From contig JAQISU010000345.1 of NCBI GenBank assembly GCA_029339505.1, positions 2,359,501 through 2,423,500 on the forward strand: 64,000 nucleotides of DNA, read 5' to 3'. This DNA is from Unio delphinus (Eukaryota; Mollusca; Bivalvia; Unionida; Unionidae). The position numbers were made by a program, and so were the translations under genes. Below the pieces are notes generated by a model that worked only from the letters and a program-made list of their open reading frames with translations, did no database searches and was not told the origin of the DNA. Shown here piece by piece: positions 23,932-34,020 of this stretch. The stretch's first letter is position 1, and the number at the start of each line of letters is the position of its first letter.

Positions 23932-25044
23932 ATGGAGAAGGTATTAGCCAGCATTTACTACGATCCGGCTCACCCTGCAGGTTACGGAGGCATTCAGAAA
24001 TTGAATCGTGCTGCCAAAACTCGCCTGAAAAAGCTCCGTTTACCAGCAGTACAACGATGGTTACAAGAACAAGCGACGTACACTTTACACAAACCCATTC
24101 GACGAAAATTTCACAGAAGTCGCACTCAAGTGGAAGGCATCGATCATCAATGGCAAGCCGATTTAGCTGATGTCTCTCATTTAGCCACCTACAATCGTGG
24201 CTACAAATATTTGTTTTGTGTCATCGACGTCTTTTCTAAATTTGCCTGGGTTGTACCATTGACATCCAAATCGAGCGGAGAGTTAGTACGAGCTTTGCAA
24301 CTGGTGTTGAAACAAAGTGGTCGTCACGCTCTTCGATGGCAAACCGACAAAGGTACCGAATTTCTGAACCAAGCTTTCCAACGAGAATTAAAAAAACGTG
24401 ACATTCATTTTTTCACCACCGAAAATCCTGAAACCAAAGCCAGTATCGTGGAACGTTTTCAACGTACCTTGAAAGAACGCATGTGGAAATATTTTACGCA
24501 TCAACACACTCTCAAGTACATCGACGTCTTACCACACTTAGTCCAAGCCTACAATCAATCTTACCATAGAAGCATTGGACGTTCCCCACAAGAGGTGACA
24601 CCTGACAACGAAGTAACTGTTTTTGAGCGTCTGTTTGGTACGTCCCGGACGAGGGCTGTCCCCAAGAAAGGTAGAGAAGTGTTAACCCCGGGAGATTGGG
24701 TACGCATTGGCAAAACCAAACGCACTTTCGACAAAAGTTACTTACCCAACTGGACCACCGAATTGTTTCGTGTTACTGGACGAGTGCGCGATCGTCATCC
24801 TACCGTCTATAAATTGGAAGACATGAACGGAGAAGTATTAAAAGGAACGTTTTACTTGCCTGAGTTACAACGTGTTACCAAAAAAGAAGACGACGTGTAC
24901 GACATTGAAAGCATTCTCGAACGAAGAACCCGTAAAGTAGGAAAACGTCGTGTCAAAGAAGTCAAAGTACGTTGGAAAGGATATCCTCCTAGTTTTGATT
25001 CTTGGATTGACGCTGCCCAAGTCATCGACTATAAAAAGAAGTGA
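23932..25044 (+). CDS. int: Retroviral-type integrase with chromodomain
   Basis: 370 residues. The DDE core has D77 (WQADLADVSH), D139 (QTDKGTEF) and E174 (SIVERFQRTLKERMW). An SH3-like segment (GDWVRIGKTKRTF) follows, then a C-terminal chromodomain (about residues 322-368: YDIESILERR .. VRWKGYPPSFDSW). A short N-terminal region precedes the core; a complete HHCC finger is not evident. It would join the element ends to host DNA, giving the 6-bp duplication seen here. The chromodomain may guide insertion to methylated histones. The gene is intact. The frame extends slightly upstream, but this is the first ATG. Confidence 0.93.
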   Translation: MEKVLASIYYDPAHPAGYGGIQKLNRAAKTRLKKLRLPAVQRWLQEQATYTLHKPIRRKFHRSRTQVEGIDHQWQADLADVSHLATYNRGYKYLFCVIDVFSKFAWVVPLTSKSSGELVRALQLVLKQSGRHALRWQTDKGTEFLNQAFQRELKKRDIHFFTTENPETKASIVERFQRTLKERMWKYFTHQHTLKYIDVLPHLVQAYNQSYHRSIGRSPQEVTPDNEVTVFERLFGTSRTRAVPKKGREVLTPGDWVRIGKTKRTFDKSYLPNWTTELFRVTGRVRDRHPTVYKLEDMNGEVLKGTFYLPELQRVTKKEDDVYDIESILERRTRKVGKRRVKEVKVRWKGYPPSFDSWIDAAQVIDYKKK

Positions 25045-25049
25045 CCATC

Positions 25050-25465
25050 ATGCCCTTCAATACAGCTTCAGCGACCACAGTGACTACTCCTTCACCCACG
25101 TCATCTCTGCAAGATTTACAAAAGCAACCCTTGTGGGTGTGGTGTGGAGAACGTGTCCCTAAAACGCAAATCGTTTTTTTCAAATCTTTGTGGTATATTG
25201 TGTCATTGGTGCAGCCATTGCTAATTTGAGTTTGCAACAAGGAGACAAACAATTGTGGACCATTTTACTCAGCAGTTGCATCGGGTATCTTCTTCCCAAT
25301 CCTTCCCTGAAATACTCTTACAACGGGAACAACAGTAACAATATTGGGAGTCTTGCGGCCAACGTTAGTCCTTCTCCTGACAGTCACCCTTCCAATCACA
25401 ATCCTCTTTTAGACACTCCTTTAACCTCGAGTGACTCCTCGGACAGAAGAACATTGGAAATATGA
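25050..25465 (+). pseudogene. Membrane protein conserved in Polintons, frameshifted
   Basis: Two overlapping frames encode one protein. The first (MPFNTASATTV, then WVWCGERVPKTQIVFF) stops at 25229. The second carries the hydrophobic segment and LLSSCIGYLLPNPSLKYSY to 25465. The combined pattern (VPKT-x-IV-FF, one membrane helix, LLSS-x-x-GYLLPNP) is a recurrent Polinton protein. The frames meet at a run of seven T (25174-25180) containing T TTT TTC in codon register. That would be either a one-base indel, an assembly error, or a -1 slippery site. Its stop overlaps the next ATG (ATGA), suggesting coupling. Confidence 0.7.
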
Positions 25466-26391
25466 ACAACACTATTAACCAATTTTACTTAACGTTACCC
25501 AGTGACAGTTCCATGGAGGTGTTTCCTAACAACACATTGTGTTGTTACACGTCTAAATTACCTCAAGCCATGCATTTGGATCAAGATGATCATTGGGAAG
25601 CAGCTTTAGTGGAAATAATACACCCGACACAAATCAAAAACATCGTCGAAAATCAAAACTTTTTCACAGTTGAAGTGTATGACAAGCAATTGCAACAAGC
25701 CTTAGATGAACAAGGCATCACTGGCATTGACATAAAGAAATCAAATGAACCCACAACTAAACAACTGTCCACTCATGTGTTGACCATTCCTGCAGGCTAC
25801 TATTTTAGCGGTCAACATTTAGTGACTACGATTGCAACCAGGTTCAATGTTGTGTTTGGTAAACCCCTGGACAAAATCAAAGAAAGTGTTACCTTTGAGT
25901 ACATTAAAGTGGTTCGTCGCCTCATGATCAAATTTTCAGAGAAGAAAATAATAATCATTACCTTTTGTCCTGACTTATTTGATATCTTAGGTGGAGACCT
26001 CAAGATGCTCCCGAACAAAAAAGAAATACCAGGCATATCCAGTAACTTGGATTTTACCAAATATTTTCGATTCCCTGTAGAAATGAACCAAGGAATCAAT
26101 TTGATGTTTGTGTACTCCGATGTGGTGGAGTACAATGTGGTAGGACACACCTCTGTACCGTTACTGCGTGTCATTCCTTTCAAAGTAGATACTACTACCG
26201 CTGACGAGGAAGGTGGAAATACCTATCACGTTCACCGCGAATTTGTGCATCCTCATTATTTACCCGTCCGTAAGTCATATTTCGACAGTGTCAACATTAC
26301 TATAAAAGGAGAACTAGGTCAAAATATTCCATTTACCAAAGGGAAAGTCACAGTGAAACTCCATTTTCAAAAACGATTCTCCAACAACTGA
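25462..26391 (+). CDS. Penton-like minor capsid protein (single jelly-roll)
   Basis: 309 residues, intact. The C-terminal half has the conserved strand pattern INLMFVYSDVVEYNVVG then VPLLRVIPF found in Polinton minor capsid (penton-like) proteins. The N-terminal FYLTLPSDSSMEVFPNNT is also typical. It is expected to occupy the five-fold vertices together with the major capsid protein. Placed between the membrane protein and the 26399 virion protein, as in other Polintons. Confidence 0.85.
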   Translation: MNNTINQFYLTLPSDSSMEVFPNNTLCCYTSKLPQAMHLDQDDHWEAALVEIIHPTQIKNIVENQNFFTVEVYDKQLQQALDEQGITGIDIKKSNEPTTKQLSTHVLTIPAGYYFSGQHLVTTIATRFNVVFGKPLDKIKESVTFEYIKVVRRLMIKFSEKKIIIITFCPDLFDILGGDLKMLPNKKEIPGISSNLDFTKYFRFPVEMNQGINLMFVYSDVVEYNVVGHTSVPLLRVIPFKVDTTTADEEGGNTYHVHREFVHPHYLPVRKSYFDSVNITIKGELGQNIPFTKGKVTVKLHFQKRFSNN

Positions 26392-26398
26392 AAAAGTG

Positions 26399-26839
26399 AT
26401 GTATCCTGTGTACCAAGGAGTCACTCGACAACGAGGACATGGTTTAGGAGATATGTTTAAATCAGCCTTTCGTTCCGTGGTCCCTGTTTTAAAACCGATG
26501 GTGACACGAGGATTGCATGCCTTAAAAGATGCCGCATTGACTCACGGCAAAGATTTTCTTCAAAATGTTCTCATTGACAAACAAAACCCTAAAGAAGCTC
26601 TTTTGAGAGCAGGCAAAAATGTCTTGCTTCAAACGGGTAAAGAGATTTTAGGTCGACGAGAAAGTCCTATAAATGCTCTGAACGGTACCGAGTCTGCCAT
26701 TCCTACTTCCCTGACGACACAGCAGGGACAAGGTAGAAAGCGTCGACGAAGACACCCTTTCAAAAGTTTCCGTACCTCTAAAGTTCGAAAGACAAAGAAA
26801 AAAAGAACTGCTCGAGACTTAGACATTTTTGATTATTAA
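26399..26839 (+). CDS. Basic virion-type protein with amphipathic N-terminus (pVI-like candidate)
   Basis: 146 residues. GxGxGDMFKSAFRSVVPVLKP forms an amphipathic helix near residues 13-32. It is followed by LKDAALTHGKDFLQNVLIDK, KEAL, and a strongly basic C-terminus (GRKRRRRHPFKSF; KVRKTKKKRTA). This gene sits between penton and major capsid genes in Polintons/adintoviruses and has been likened to adenovirus pVI; that equivalence is inference. Intact. Confidence 0.75.
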   Translation: MYPVYQGVTRQRGHGLGDMFKSAFRSVVPVLKPMVTRGLHALKDAALTHGKDFLQNVLIDKQNPKEALLRAGKNVLLQTGKEILGRRESPINALNGTESAIPTSLTTQQGQGRKRRRRHPFKSFRTSKVRKTKKKRTARDLDIFDY

Positions 26840-26867
26840 AAGTGAAGAAAAAAAACATAAAGAAAAA

Positions 26868-28207
26868 ATGATGCACCAAGAATCTTGTGCTTGTTCCAAG
26901 TCGGAACTGGATCTCTTTGCCATGCCACCCACGATGATGACCATGCGAGAAGCCCAATGGGTCGAATTTCATCCCGTCTCCTCTTTGACGGATTCAGCTC
27001 CCATCGAGTTTGAAATCAAAGGACAACCCGAAGATTACATCGATCTCAACAACAGTTACTTGTATTTGAAAGTGAAAGTAACCAAAACGGACAACACCAA
27101 TCCAGGAGCCAATGATAGAGTAGCTCCTGTCAACAATTTCATGCATTCCTTGTTCAGCGATGTGGATTTGTACATGAATAACAAACTGATCAGCAGTAGC
27201 ATGGATACTTACCCTTACCGAGCGTACCTCGAAAATCTCTTGACGTACGGAAAAGAAGCCAAGAACACTCATCTAGATGCTTGCGTGGTATGGAAACCTG
27301 ACACAGCAGGTGATAATACGTTTAACGACACAGCCTTGTCCGTAGCAGCAGCCGATGGCAATCTTGCCGATCCTCACAATGTGGGTTTTAACGACCGTCG
27401 AAAGAAAATTTTGCAGGGACGTAGTTTAGAACTGTTCGATCGTTTGCATTTGGACATGTGGTTTCAAGAGAAGTATTTGCTGAACGGAGTAGATATTCGC
27501 CTGAGACTGAATCGTAGTAGTGCTGCTTTCCATTTGATGGCTCATGCCAACGAATACAAAACCATTATCCAAGAAGCCAGGTTATACATACGTCGTGTGG
27601 AAGTGTTACCTAAAGTGGGAAATGATATCAGTCACACTTTGAGCAGAACGACAGCCAAGTATCCGATACGACGCGTGGAAGTCAAAACTTTTACCATTGC
27701 CGCTGGACTCCGATCTAAATTCGAAGATCATCTGTTCCAAGGACAGTTGCCCAAACGTTTATTCATTGGTATCGTCAGCAATGCAGCCCTCAACGTAGCC
27801 ACGAACACAATCCTTTCCAGTTTAAGCACTACAATGTATCCCAAATCGAAGTCAGTCGCGATGGCAAAACTTTGTGTACCCGACCCTTCGAACCCGACTT
27901 TGGCGAACAGAAGAATTACTTGAGGTCGTACTTGTCACTGTACGAAACCACAGCACAGTTAGGAACCAACACCAGTCACGGTATTTCCTACGATGACTAT
28001 GCAAGAGGTTACACGTTGTGGGCTTTTGATTTCACTCCAGACCAAGGCAGCGACGAGGGACATTTCCATCCTATAAAATCTGGGCAACTGCGTGTGGAAC
28101 TTCAGTTTGCAGCACCTCTTACCGAAACGGTGAATATCATTCTGTATTCTGAATTCGATAATACCATAGAAATCAACAGTTTGAGAGAAGTCATTCTAGA
28201 CTATTAG
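26868..28207 (+). pseudogene. Double jelly-roll major capsid protein, one frameshift
   Basis: The first frame from ATG 26868 (MMHQESCACSKSELDLFAMP) carries the first jelly roll and most of the second. Landmarks: SPIxFxIxG-type strand near 27000, YIDLNNSYLYLKVKV, NNFMHSLFSDVDLYMN and TYPYRAYLENLLTYG. The frame changes between about 27795 and 27808, and the C-terminal part (from HNPFQFKHYNVSQIEVS to LREVILDY, 28207) is in another frame. There is no homopolymer at the change, so a genuine 1-nt indel is likely. The protein would be about 446 residues, short for the family but with all its landmarks. In NCBI its relatives are often labelled F54H12.2-like. Confidence 0.88.
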
Positions 28208-28212
28208 ACATT

Positions 28213-28710
28213 ATGGAAGACCCTTGTCCTTCTTTGAATAGTGGAGAATCCATGGAATGGGAGGTTACAGAAAAAGCAGATGCCCAAGACCAAAAAGAAG
28301 AAGTAGTGATCATGCAACCCAGGTGGCCAGAACAGGAACAACAGTTAGTGGCTTGTTTTGCACAACACTTGGAAGATACAATGAGGGACATGATTAAAAA
28401 AGATTGTTATGGATGTCAAATCGATCATCCCAGTCAAATTCAACACGATAAATGTATGATGATGAGTCAAAAAGAAAAATTGGACAATTATCTGAACGAA
28501 GCTTGGAGTCTCATCTCCGAAGAAGACGTGTTACTTCAGTGGTATAAAGGCTTACGTGATCATTCCTCTCCTCCATTGTTTGCTCGAGAAATCGATCGCA
28601 TCGAAGCTCTCTTGGCCAAGAGTAAAGAGACGAAGCAAACCATCAGTTACTTGTCAGACCGTTTCAAGCAAAAAGTCTGGATTGAATTGATGACTTATCA
28701 TCACCTGTGA
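28213..28710 (+). CDS. Cys/His-motif protein upstream of the protease
   Basis: 165 residues. An acidic N-terminus is followed by a helical region and the motif DCYGCQIDHPSQIQHDKC (near residues 64-81), a possible metal site that recurs in Polinton-linked and related invertebrate hypothetical proteins. The rest is helical. It begins 5 nt after the major capsid stop. Function unknown. Confidence 0.65.
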   Translation: MEDPCPSLNSGESMEWEVTEKADAQDQKEEVVIMQPRWPEQEQQLVACFAQHLEDTMRDMIKKDCYGCQIDHPSQIQHDKCMMMSQKEKLDNYLNEAWSLISEEDVLLQWYKGLRDHSSPPLFAREIDRIEALLAKSKETKQTISYLSDRFKQKVWIELMTYHHL

Positions 28711-28746
28711 AGAAAGGAGAAAAAAAACAAGGCTACACAACAAAAA

Positions 28747-29304
28747 ATGGATACTTGGGAACTTTATTATCTTTTAAACCGTAGTTCGTACACTGCTTCT
28801 TGGAATCCTGTCGTGTGTGCTAAAGATGAACTACCTCATCGCAAACCTCAAGAGAATCAAGCTTATGTCATCAACACAGATGACAGTCATCTTCCAGGAA
28901 CTCACTGGGTAGCTGTCTACTTTTCTCAAGAGGGTTGTGCGGAGTATTTTGATTCGTATGGATTGCCCCCTTTCGAAGATGATATCATTGACTTTATGAG
29001 AAGAAATGCCCAGACGACACGATTCAATAATGTGAAATTACAAGGCACAGATTCTATGGTGTGTGGACAATATTGTATCTATTATCTGCATCATCGCAGT
29101 CTTGGATATTCTTTAGAACATTTAGTGACTTATTTTGATCGTCATTCGTCTCGAAACGATGACAAAGTAGATCGATGGTTTTGTGACCATTATGGCTATC
29201 TGTTGTCTTTAGCTAGGAAACGTAGTGTACATCAATCTCCCAATGACTTCCAACAGTGGAAATCTCAATTTAATTCACAACGTTGTCAACCATGTCAAAG
29301 ATAA
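28747..29304 (+). CDS. Adenain-type cysteine protease
   Basis: 185 residues, intact. The catalytic set is visible: His53 (GTHWVAVYF), Asp69 (YFDSYG), Gln99 and Cys106 (QGTDSMVCGQYC). The Q-x6-C spacing is the same as in adenovirus protease. It would mature capsid and core proteins (family knowledge). It is the last core gene and is followed by an AATAAA signal at 29378. Confidence 0.92.
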   Translation: MDTWELYYLLNRSSYTASWNPVVCAKDELPHRKPQENQAYVINTDDSHLPGTHWVAVYFSQEGCAEYFDSYGLPPFEDDIIDFMRRNAQTTRFNNVKLQGTDSMVCGQYCIYYLHHRSLGYSLEHLVTYFDRHSSRNDDKVDRWFCDHYGYLLSLARKRSVHQSPNDFQQWKSQFNSQRCQPCQR

Positions 29305-29377
29305 TGTATTAGTGTTATGGAAGAAAAAATGTTTGTTATTTGAAAAAATTGTGTTTTGTGAGTTGTTTTGTTATTTG

Positions 29378-29383
29378 AATAAA
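29378..29383 (+). terminator. Poly(A) signal after the protease
   Basis: AATAAA followed by TGTTGTGTTTTG, a GT-rich downstream element; 73 nt after the protease stop. Marks the end of the core region. Confidence 0.65.
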
Positions 29384-30080
29384 AATGTTGTGTTTTGAAA
29401 CCAAATAGTCTGTCGTTTGTTTTTACATTTGTATTCATATAAATGCTCTTTGACTTTTCTTTCTATCCCTCACATCAAACTATCCCAACGTTTCAAAACC
29501 CTAAACCGCAGAGGGGTGTTTTCCATCACGTCCGCGCTTGAACCATATAAAGCAGGGGTAGTCTCCAGTCTGGTCATCATTCATCATCATTCAGGCAGAG
29601 GCAGCGGACGGAGTAGGACGGCTTATCTGGAGCAGGCGACCTGGTGATGTCAGACTCGTATTGCGAGAGCATGAGTCCCGGGCTTTTACAGTTAAGGACG
29701 TGATGATGATATTATCCCGTCACTGCAACAGACTGAAACATCAAATTGTACAGCGGTGGACTACGCAGAAACTCGAAATTGATATTTCGTAACTCCCGAC
29801 CTGGCATCGTGGCAGAGATAGAAAATGGAGGGAAGTATGCGAGACGTGGTAGCATAGACCTTGACCTTCGGAAGTAGAGACCACGTAACTCCCGAACTCG
29901 ATTTGTGGCGGTGGTCAAAACAGAAGAAGAAAGGTGCCTCCACTTCTACCTACATACAAGATGAAGAGAAATGGCGGCTATAGATGTTTTGAACCTTTCA
30001 CGGATATAGACGTCACCATCGTCCTACAAAGAACGCCATTCAATGAAAAGATTTTCATTGCCATTTGCCTTTGCCTGAAT
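29384..30080. other. Non-coding start of accessory unit I
   Basis: Contains the promoter-like element (29512 on), a TCATTCATCATCATTCAGGC leader-like segment, two CGTAACTCCCGA repeats (29788, 29884) and an AAATGGCGGC site (29969). No supported coding sequence. Confidence 0.5.
29513..29560 (+). promoter_or_regulatory. Promoter-like element of accessory unit I
   Basis: GGGGTGTTTTCCATCACGTC (followed by CGCGC) is followed after about 10 nt by CATATAAAGC. The same upstream motif opens unit II (three copies from 33126) and unit III (45997). Its recurrence at the start of each unit, with a TATA box in units I and III, supports a promoter. Confidence 0.55.
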
Positions 30081-30825
30081 AATAGGGGACTCATTTGGTT
30101 ACGAGTACCCCTCTTTGAATAACTATTCCGTGGCCCTAAAAAGCTAATATGACTTATTTTGGTACCTCCAGCAAAATTCATAACTAAAAACAAACTACCA
30201 TTGACTACACTATTATATGTCGTTTAGTCATTTTAATTTTCTAAATTTGTTAGGGACTTATTTCATGTACGCTTATGTACTAGATTTTTAGAACAATAGG
30301 ATGATAAATAATAATTCTTCAACTTAAATATTTGAATAATTGCACAGGTGGCTAACACATTATTGGATGTTATTTGTCCATTAGTACAACTGGACTGAAT
30401 TTGACCTTTGGTATGACCTTGTTTTTTCAGGTGTGGACTGCGTTCGTGGCCTTGCTGTCTTGCTGTTTGCGTGCTCTGTGTGTGCTGTTGTGTCAACGCC
30501 CTCCTGGACCTGGACCTTTTCCTCCTTTGCCGTTCCTGCTCACAAAATTACTAGCGAAATGAGGAAACATTTCCCCTCGCTACCTTACAACTGCTCGATT
30601 GGATGATAGGGGTGGGTGTGTGTGGGTACTATTCCTACCCACCCCCAATATAGGCTTTCATTTCCCCTGATAGTTACTTTTTAGTAATTCAGGGGAACGC
30701 CTAAATCTATAGTGCAATTAAGCACTTAAACGGGAGGGGGAACACCCCTCCCACTAAATGGGTACCGACATGGTACCTATAAAAGTTGCCCAAATGCCCC
30801 TAGAGGGCGGTGGCAACTAAAAAAC
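30075..30825 (+). ncRNA. Hairpin module M1 (type A)
   Basis: It starts with a GGGGACTC..GAGTACCCC foldback, runs through an AT-rich part, CAGGTG-containing segments, a CCTACCCACCC/GGGTGGGTG hairpin and other short foldbacks. It ends in a two-hairpin pair: GGTACC-GACAT-GGTACC (30761-30777), then TATAAAAG, then outer stem GTTGCC (30785) with GGCAAC (30812) around an inner GCCC/GGGC stem. The paired arms covary with other copies. Labelled ncRNA because the evidence is for a conserved fold; transcription is inferred. Confidence 0.6.
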
Positions 30826-31016
30826 GCACATTATCGTATCGTACCAGTCTGGCCACATCACATCATCCATCATCATCCATCACATCATTCAGGCAGAGAA
30901 CACGGAGCGAGCAGGACCGGACTACACAGAGCTCACCGGTGCTCTACAGCAGAGACACAGAAATAATAAGAAGACCATAGGCGTGCTTATCAAATAAATA
31001 AAGGCAACCATAGGAG

Positions 31017-31684
31017 CTTCAAGTAACCAGATAGCGGTGACGGGAAAACCGAGCCGGGGCGACGGGAAACCGAGCCATGCTGGAAAACTACTGTGCTAAC
31101 TCAAGCTGGACACCATTACAGCAACCTGTAGGCTATTTCTACAAGACTGGGCTCACAGGAAAAATGGCGGCTGCCGCGTGGAACAAAATGGCGGACACTA
31201 CAAGAGGCCAAGCAGGCGTCACTAATGTAGGGTCCAAAATGGCGGAACTACACGACAGCGAAACGTCTCCTGAACATCACGCCGGAACTTCTAGAAAACA
31301 ACAAATGCAGTTCAGAAAATGTACTGCAGTAGCATGGACGAGTAGCAGACCTTCAAGTAACCAGATAGCGGTGACGGGAAAACCGAGCCGGTGCGACGGG
31401 AAACCGAGCCATGCTGGAAAACTACTGTGCTAACTCAAGCTGGACACCATTACAGCAACCTGTAGGCTATTTCTACAAGACTGGGCTCACAGGAAAAATG
31501 GCGGCTGCCGCGTGGAACAAAATGGCGGACACTACAAGAGGCCAAGCAGGCGTCACTAATGTAGGGTCCAAAATGGCGGAACTACACGACAGCGAAACGT
31601 CTCCTGAACATCACGCCGGAACTTCTAGAAAACAACAAATGCAGTTCAGAAAATGTACTGCAGTAGCATGGACGAGTAGCAGAC
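31017..31684 (+). repeat. 334-bp tandem duplication (two copies), third copy at 48179-48512
   Basis: 31017-31350 and 31351-31684 are almost identical. A third, nearly identical copy lies at 48179-48512 and its downstream sequence stays nearly identical for about 0.8 kb more. Each copy has an ORF starting MLENYCANSSWTPLQQ (ATGs at 31077, 31411, 48239; 118, 114 and 114 residues) and three AAAATGGCGG sites. I cannot say whether the ORF is translated: it has no family resemblance and its 3' end differs between copies. Confidence 0.85.
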
Positions 31685-31774
31685 CATGGAGTCGTGAAAA
31701 ACGTGCTACACCCGCTACCTGCCGGACACGATGGAGAAACAGAAGACACATTTGACGTTCATTTGCCTGAATAA

Positions 31775-32470
31775 AAGGGTACTCATTTGGTATCGAGTAA
31801 CCCTATTTGACTAGCTCTATGGCCCTGAAAGGAATAATTTGACTTTATTGGCATTGCTGCAACAAACTTATAACCAAAATCCCCTACCATTGACTACACT
31901 TTTATATGTCGCTTAGACAATTTAGTTTAAATACAATAGGGACTTACGTATGTACACTTAGTACTAGTCCCTATTTTTTATAGGATGTTAATTAATATTT
32001 TTTAACTCAGATATTTGGTAAATTGCACAGGTGGCTTACACATTATTGGTTGATAGGTTGTCCATTAGTACAACTGGACTGAATTTGACATACAGGTGAG
32101 TGCTTGGTTTTTCGTCACCTTTTATCCCTGCTGCAGTAATTTCTCGTGCTTGCACGACCACATTACGCCGACATAAGCGATATGAGAAAGCTAATTTTCT
32201 CTCGCTTCACTGCTATTGCAGACCAGTAGTCAACAGAATGATTGGGTGGGTGTGTGTAGGTTCTATTCCTACCCACCACCTGGCCTTACATTCACCCAGT
32301 GACAGTTAAAACACTGTCCCGTGGTGACGGCCAAAGTAAATAGCACTCTTTGAGTGCATAAACGCCTGCAGGGGATGTGGCACAATTCCTTTCCCTCAGG
32401 ATCAAGTAAATAACCCTTTTTAAGGGATAAAACAGTGAAAAGAGCCTACGGGACGGTTCACTTTAAACAA
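31775..32470 (+). ncRNA. Hairpin module M2 (type B)
   Basis: Chain of foldbacks: GGGTACTC..GAGTAACCC (31786), TCGTGCTTGCACGA (32141-32154), GAGAAA/TTTCTC, CCTACCCACC, GCACTC-TTT-GAGTGC (32343-32357), CCCTT/AAGGG (32414-32426) and a closing AGTGAA (32434)/TTCACT (32457) stem with an inner GCC/GGAC. Linkers such as AAGTAAATA and ATAAAACAG are shared with the other type B copies. It directly precedes the 32474 gene. A CAGGTGAGT at 32093 would also be a good splice donor. Confidence 0.6.
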
Positions 32471-32473
32471 ATA

Positions 32474-32881
32474 ATGTCCAGTCTGGCCATCCATTGTTTG
32501 ACTCATCCTACTACGAAGATGTGCTCAAGACTAGCTAAGCTGAACGAAGCTTATGTCACTCTGCATCGTATCAGACACAATCTGATGCCAAAGCCTGAAG
32601 AGATAGAGAATATGAGAATGCTACAAGTAACGGAAGACCTCATAGAAGAACTCTTCAGAGAGGAAATTCAAAAAGAGAAAGAAGAATGGACTGAGAAGTA
32701 TCGACTTCAAAAGCAGCAGAGAGAGCAGAGAGAACAGCAGCAGCAGCAACAGCAACAACAGCAGCAGGAACCAGACAGAAGTTTTGTCGACTGTCGTGTG
32801 GACACGAAAGAGTTCTCTTTCTCTTTCCGAAGAAGCAGACCCTATCGTGTAGCCAAACGAGGACGCAATCTTAGACGATAA
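32474..32881 (+). CDS. Coiled-coil, Gln-rich protein (terminal gene of unit I)
   Basis: 135 residues from ATG 32474 (MSSLAIHCLTHPTTK). A helical charged region (EDLIEELFREEIQKEKEEW) continues into a Gln-rich coiled coil with an (Q)11 tract, and ends in an Arg-rich tail (RPYRVAKRGRNLRR). The architecture parallels the 12651, 44802 and 50594 genes. It is followed 36 nt later by a histone-type stem-loop. Function unknown; a basic tail after a coiled coil suggests an oligomeric nucleic-acid-binding protein (inference). Confidence 0.65.
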   Translation: MSSLAIHCLTHPTTKMCSRLAKLNEAYVTLHRIRHNLMPKPEEIENMRMLQVTEDLIEELFREEIQKEKEEWTEKYRLQKQQREQREQQQQQQQQQQQEPDRSFVDCRVDTKEFSFSFRRSRPYRVAKRGRNLRR

Positions 32882-32917
32882 AAGATTGCCATCCTTCCTG
32901 GTACACACACAAAAAAC

Positions 32918-32954
32918 AGCCCTTTTCAGGGCTACCCAATATTCTCGAAAAGAA
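32918..32954 (+). terminator. Histone-type 3' stem-loop plus purine element
   Basis: AGCCCTTTTCAGGGCT (32918-32933) has a six-pair stem and TTTC loop, preceded by AAAAAAC and followed by exactly ACCCA, the histone 3' flank. GAAAAGAA follows 13 nt later (32947-32954). Confidence 0.88.
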
Positions 32955-33125
32955 TTAATCATTCAATTTGCTTATGGTATGTGAGGAAGTTAGAAAAAAA
33001 TAAGAAGTGAGTCTATAATCACTGTCTCTTTTTACTTTTGTTTTGAAGTGCGTCTATAAGCACAACGTATTTTTTCAAAATAACTTGTTCAATTTATAAT
33101 TAATATGAGTCAAGTATAAAAGTGA

Positions 33126-33323
33126 GGGGTGTTTTCCATCACGTCCGCGTGTTTTGGTAATGATAGGGATAATGTAAGATTTTTGGATCTAGGGGGTGTT
33201 TTCCATCACGTCCGCGTGTTTTGGTAATGATAGGGATAATGTAAGATTTTTGGATCTAGGGGTGTTTTCCATCACGTCCGCGTGTTTTGGTAATGATAGG
33301 GATACTGTAAGATTTTTGGATCT
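33126..33323 (+). promoter_or_regulatory. Triplicated promoter-like element of unit II
   Basis: Three tandem copies (starts 33126, 33193, 33259) of a 66-67-bp unit opening GGGGTGTTTTCCATCACGTC. The element is the same as the one at 29513 and close to the one at 45997. No TATA box lies within the repeats. Confidence 0.55.
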
Positions 33324-34020
33324 CAGTTGACTCAGTTACATCATTCCCCCAAATTCTAGATAAAAGGTATAACAAAAACGTAAATGCTACCTATATAAAT
33401 ATACTTAATTACCTAAAATCAATAGACATAAAACACAAAATATAAATATCCAAACCATCAAATAAGTAAATAAACATAAACATAGTCAAAGAGTTAATAT
33501 TTATCAATCAATGGGCCAGAGCAGATAATAACATCGCTAGCTCTAAAAACAGACCCACGTAACAATGCCTTAAATAAACGGAAAAAAAAATTATAACTAT
33601 CAAATAGATAAATAATTAACGAGGCCATATCGGTTAAAGGGGCCAGAGCGGATAGTAATACCGCTAGCTTAAAAAAGCAGAACAGCTTAACATTACCCTA
33701 AAATAAATATATAAAATAAAATAGAAAAGGGGATACTGAAGTGGACTTGCTCCTACATCGAACTACTGGAACCACATTGTAACCAGCCATGGAAATCTAA
33801 ACAATGTGGCGGACCTGAGGCGCGCTGACTGGTGATATCAAAGTATTGAGTAACCCGCAGGCTGCCGTAGGATGATATCACCAACTCAGCGAAATACTAC
33901 CTTAGATAGCCAGTTTTTTGATGCAATTACAGCGGTCCTCTGATGTGTCGCCAGCATCGGACTACTCGAATGAAGCAGTTTCAACGAAAAGATATTGCCA
34001 TTTATCTTTTCATTGCCTGA
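33324..34020. other. AT-rich non-coding part of unit II
   Basis: Contains a pair of similar segments (GGGCCAGAGC .. CGCTAGCT at about 33510 and 33638) and an ATGTGGCGGACC site near 33807. No gene seen. Confidence 0.45.

Noticed and set aside
31077..31755. MLENY ORFs as confident genes
   Set aside because: Three copies are near-identical at DNA level, so conservation of the frame is uninformative; the C-termini differ by copy and there is no domain.
33160..33175. TAGGGATAAT in the unit II repeats resembles the start of a known homing-endonuclease site
   Set aside because: Only the first ten bases agree and no endonuclease gene is present.
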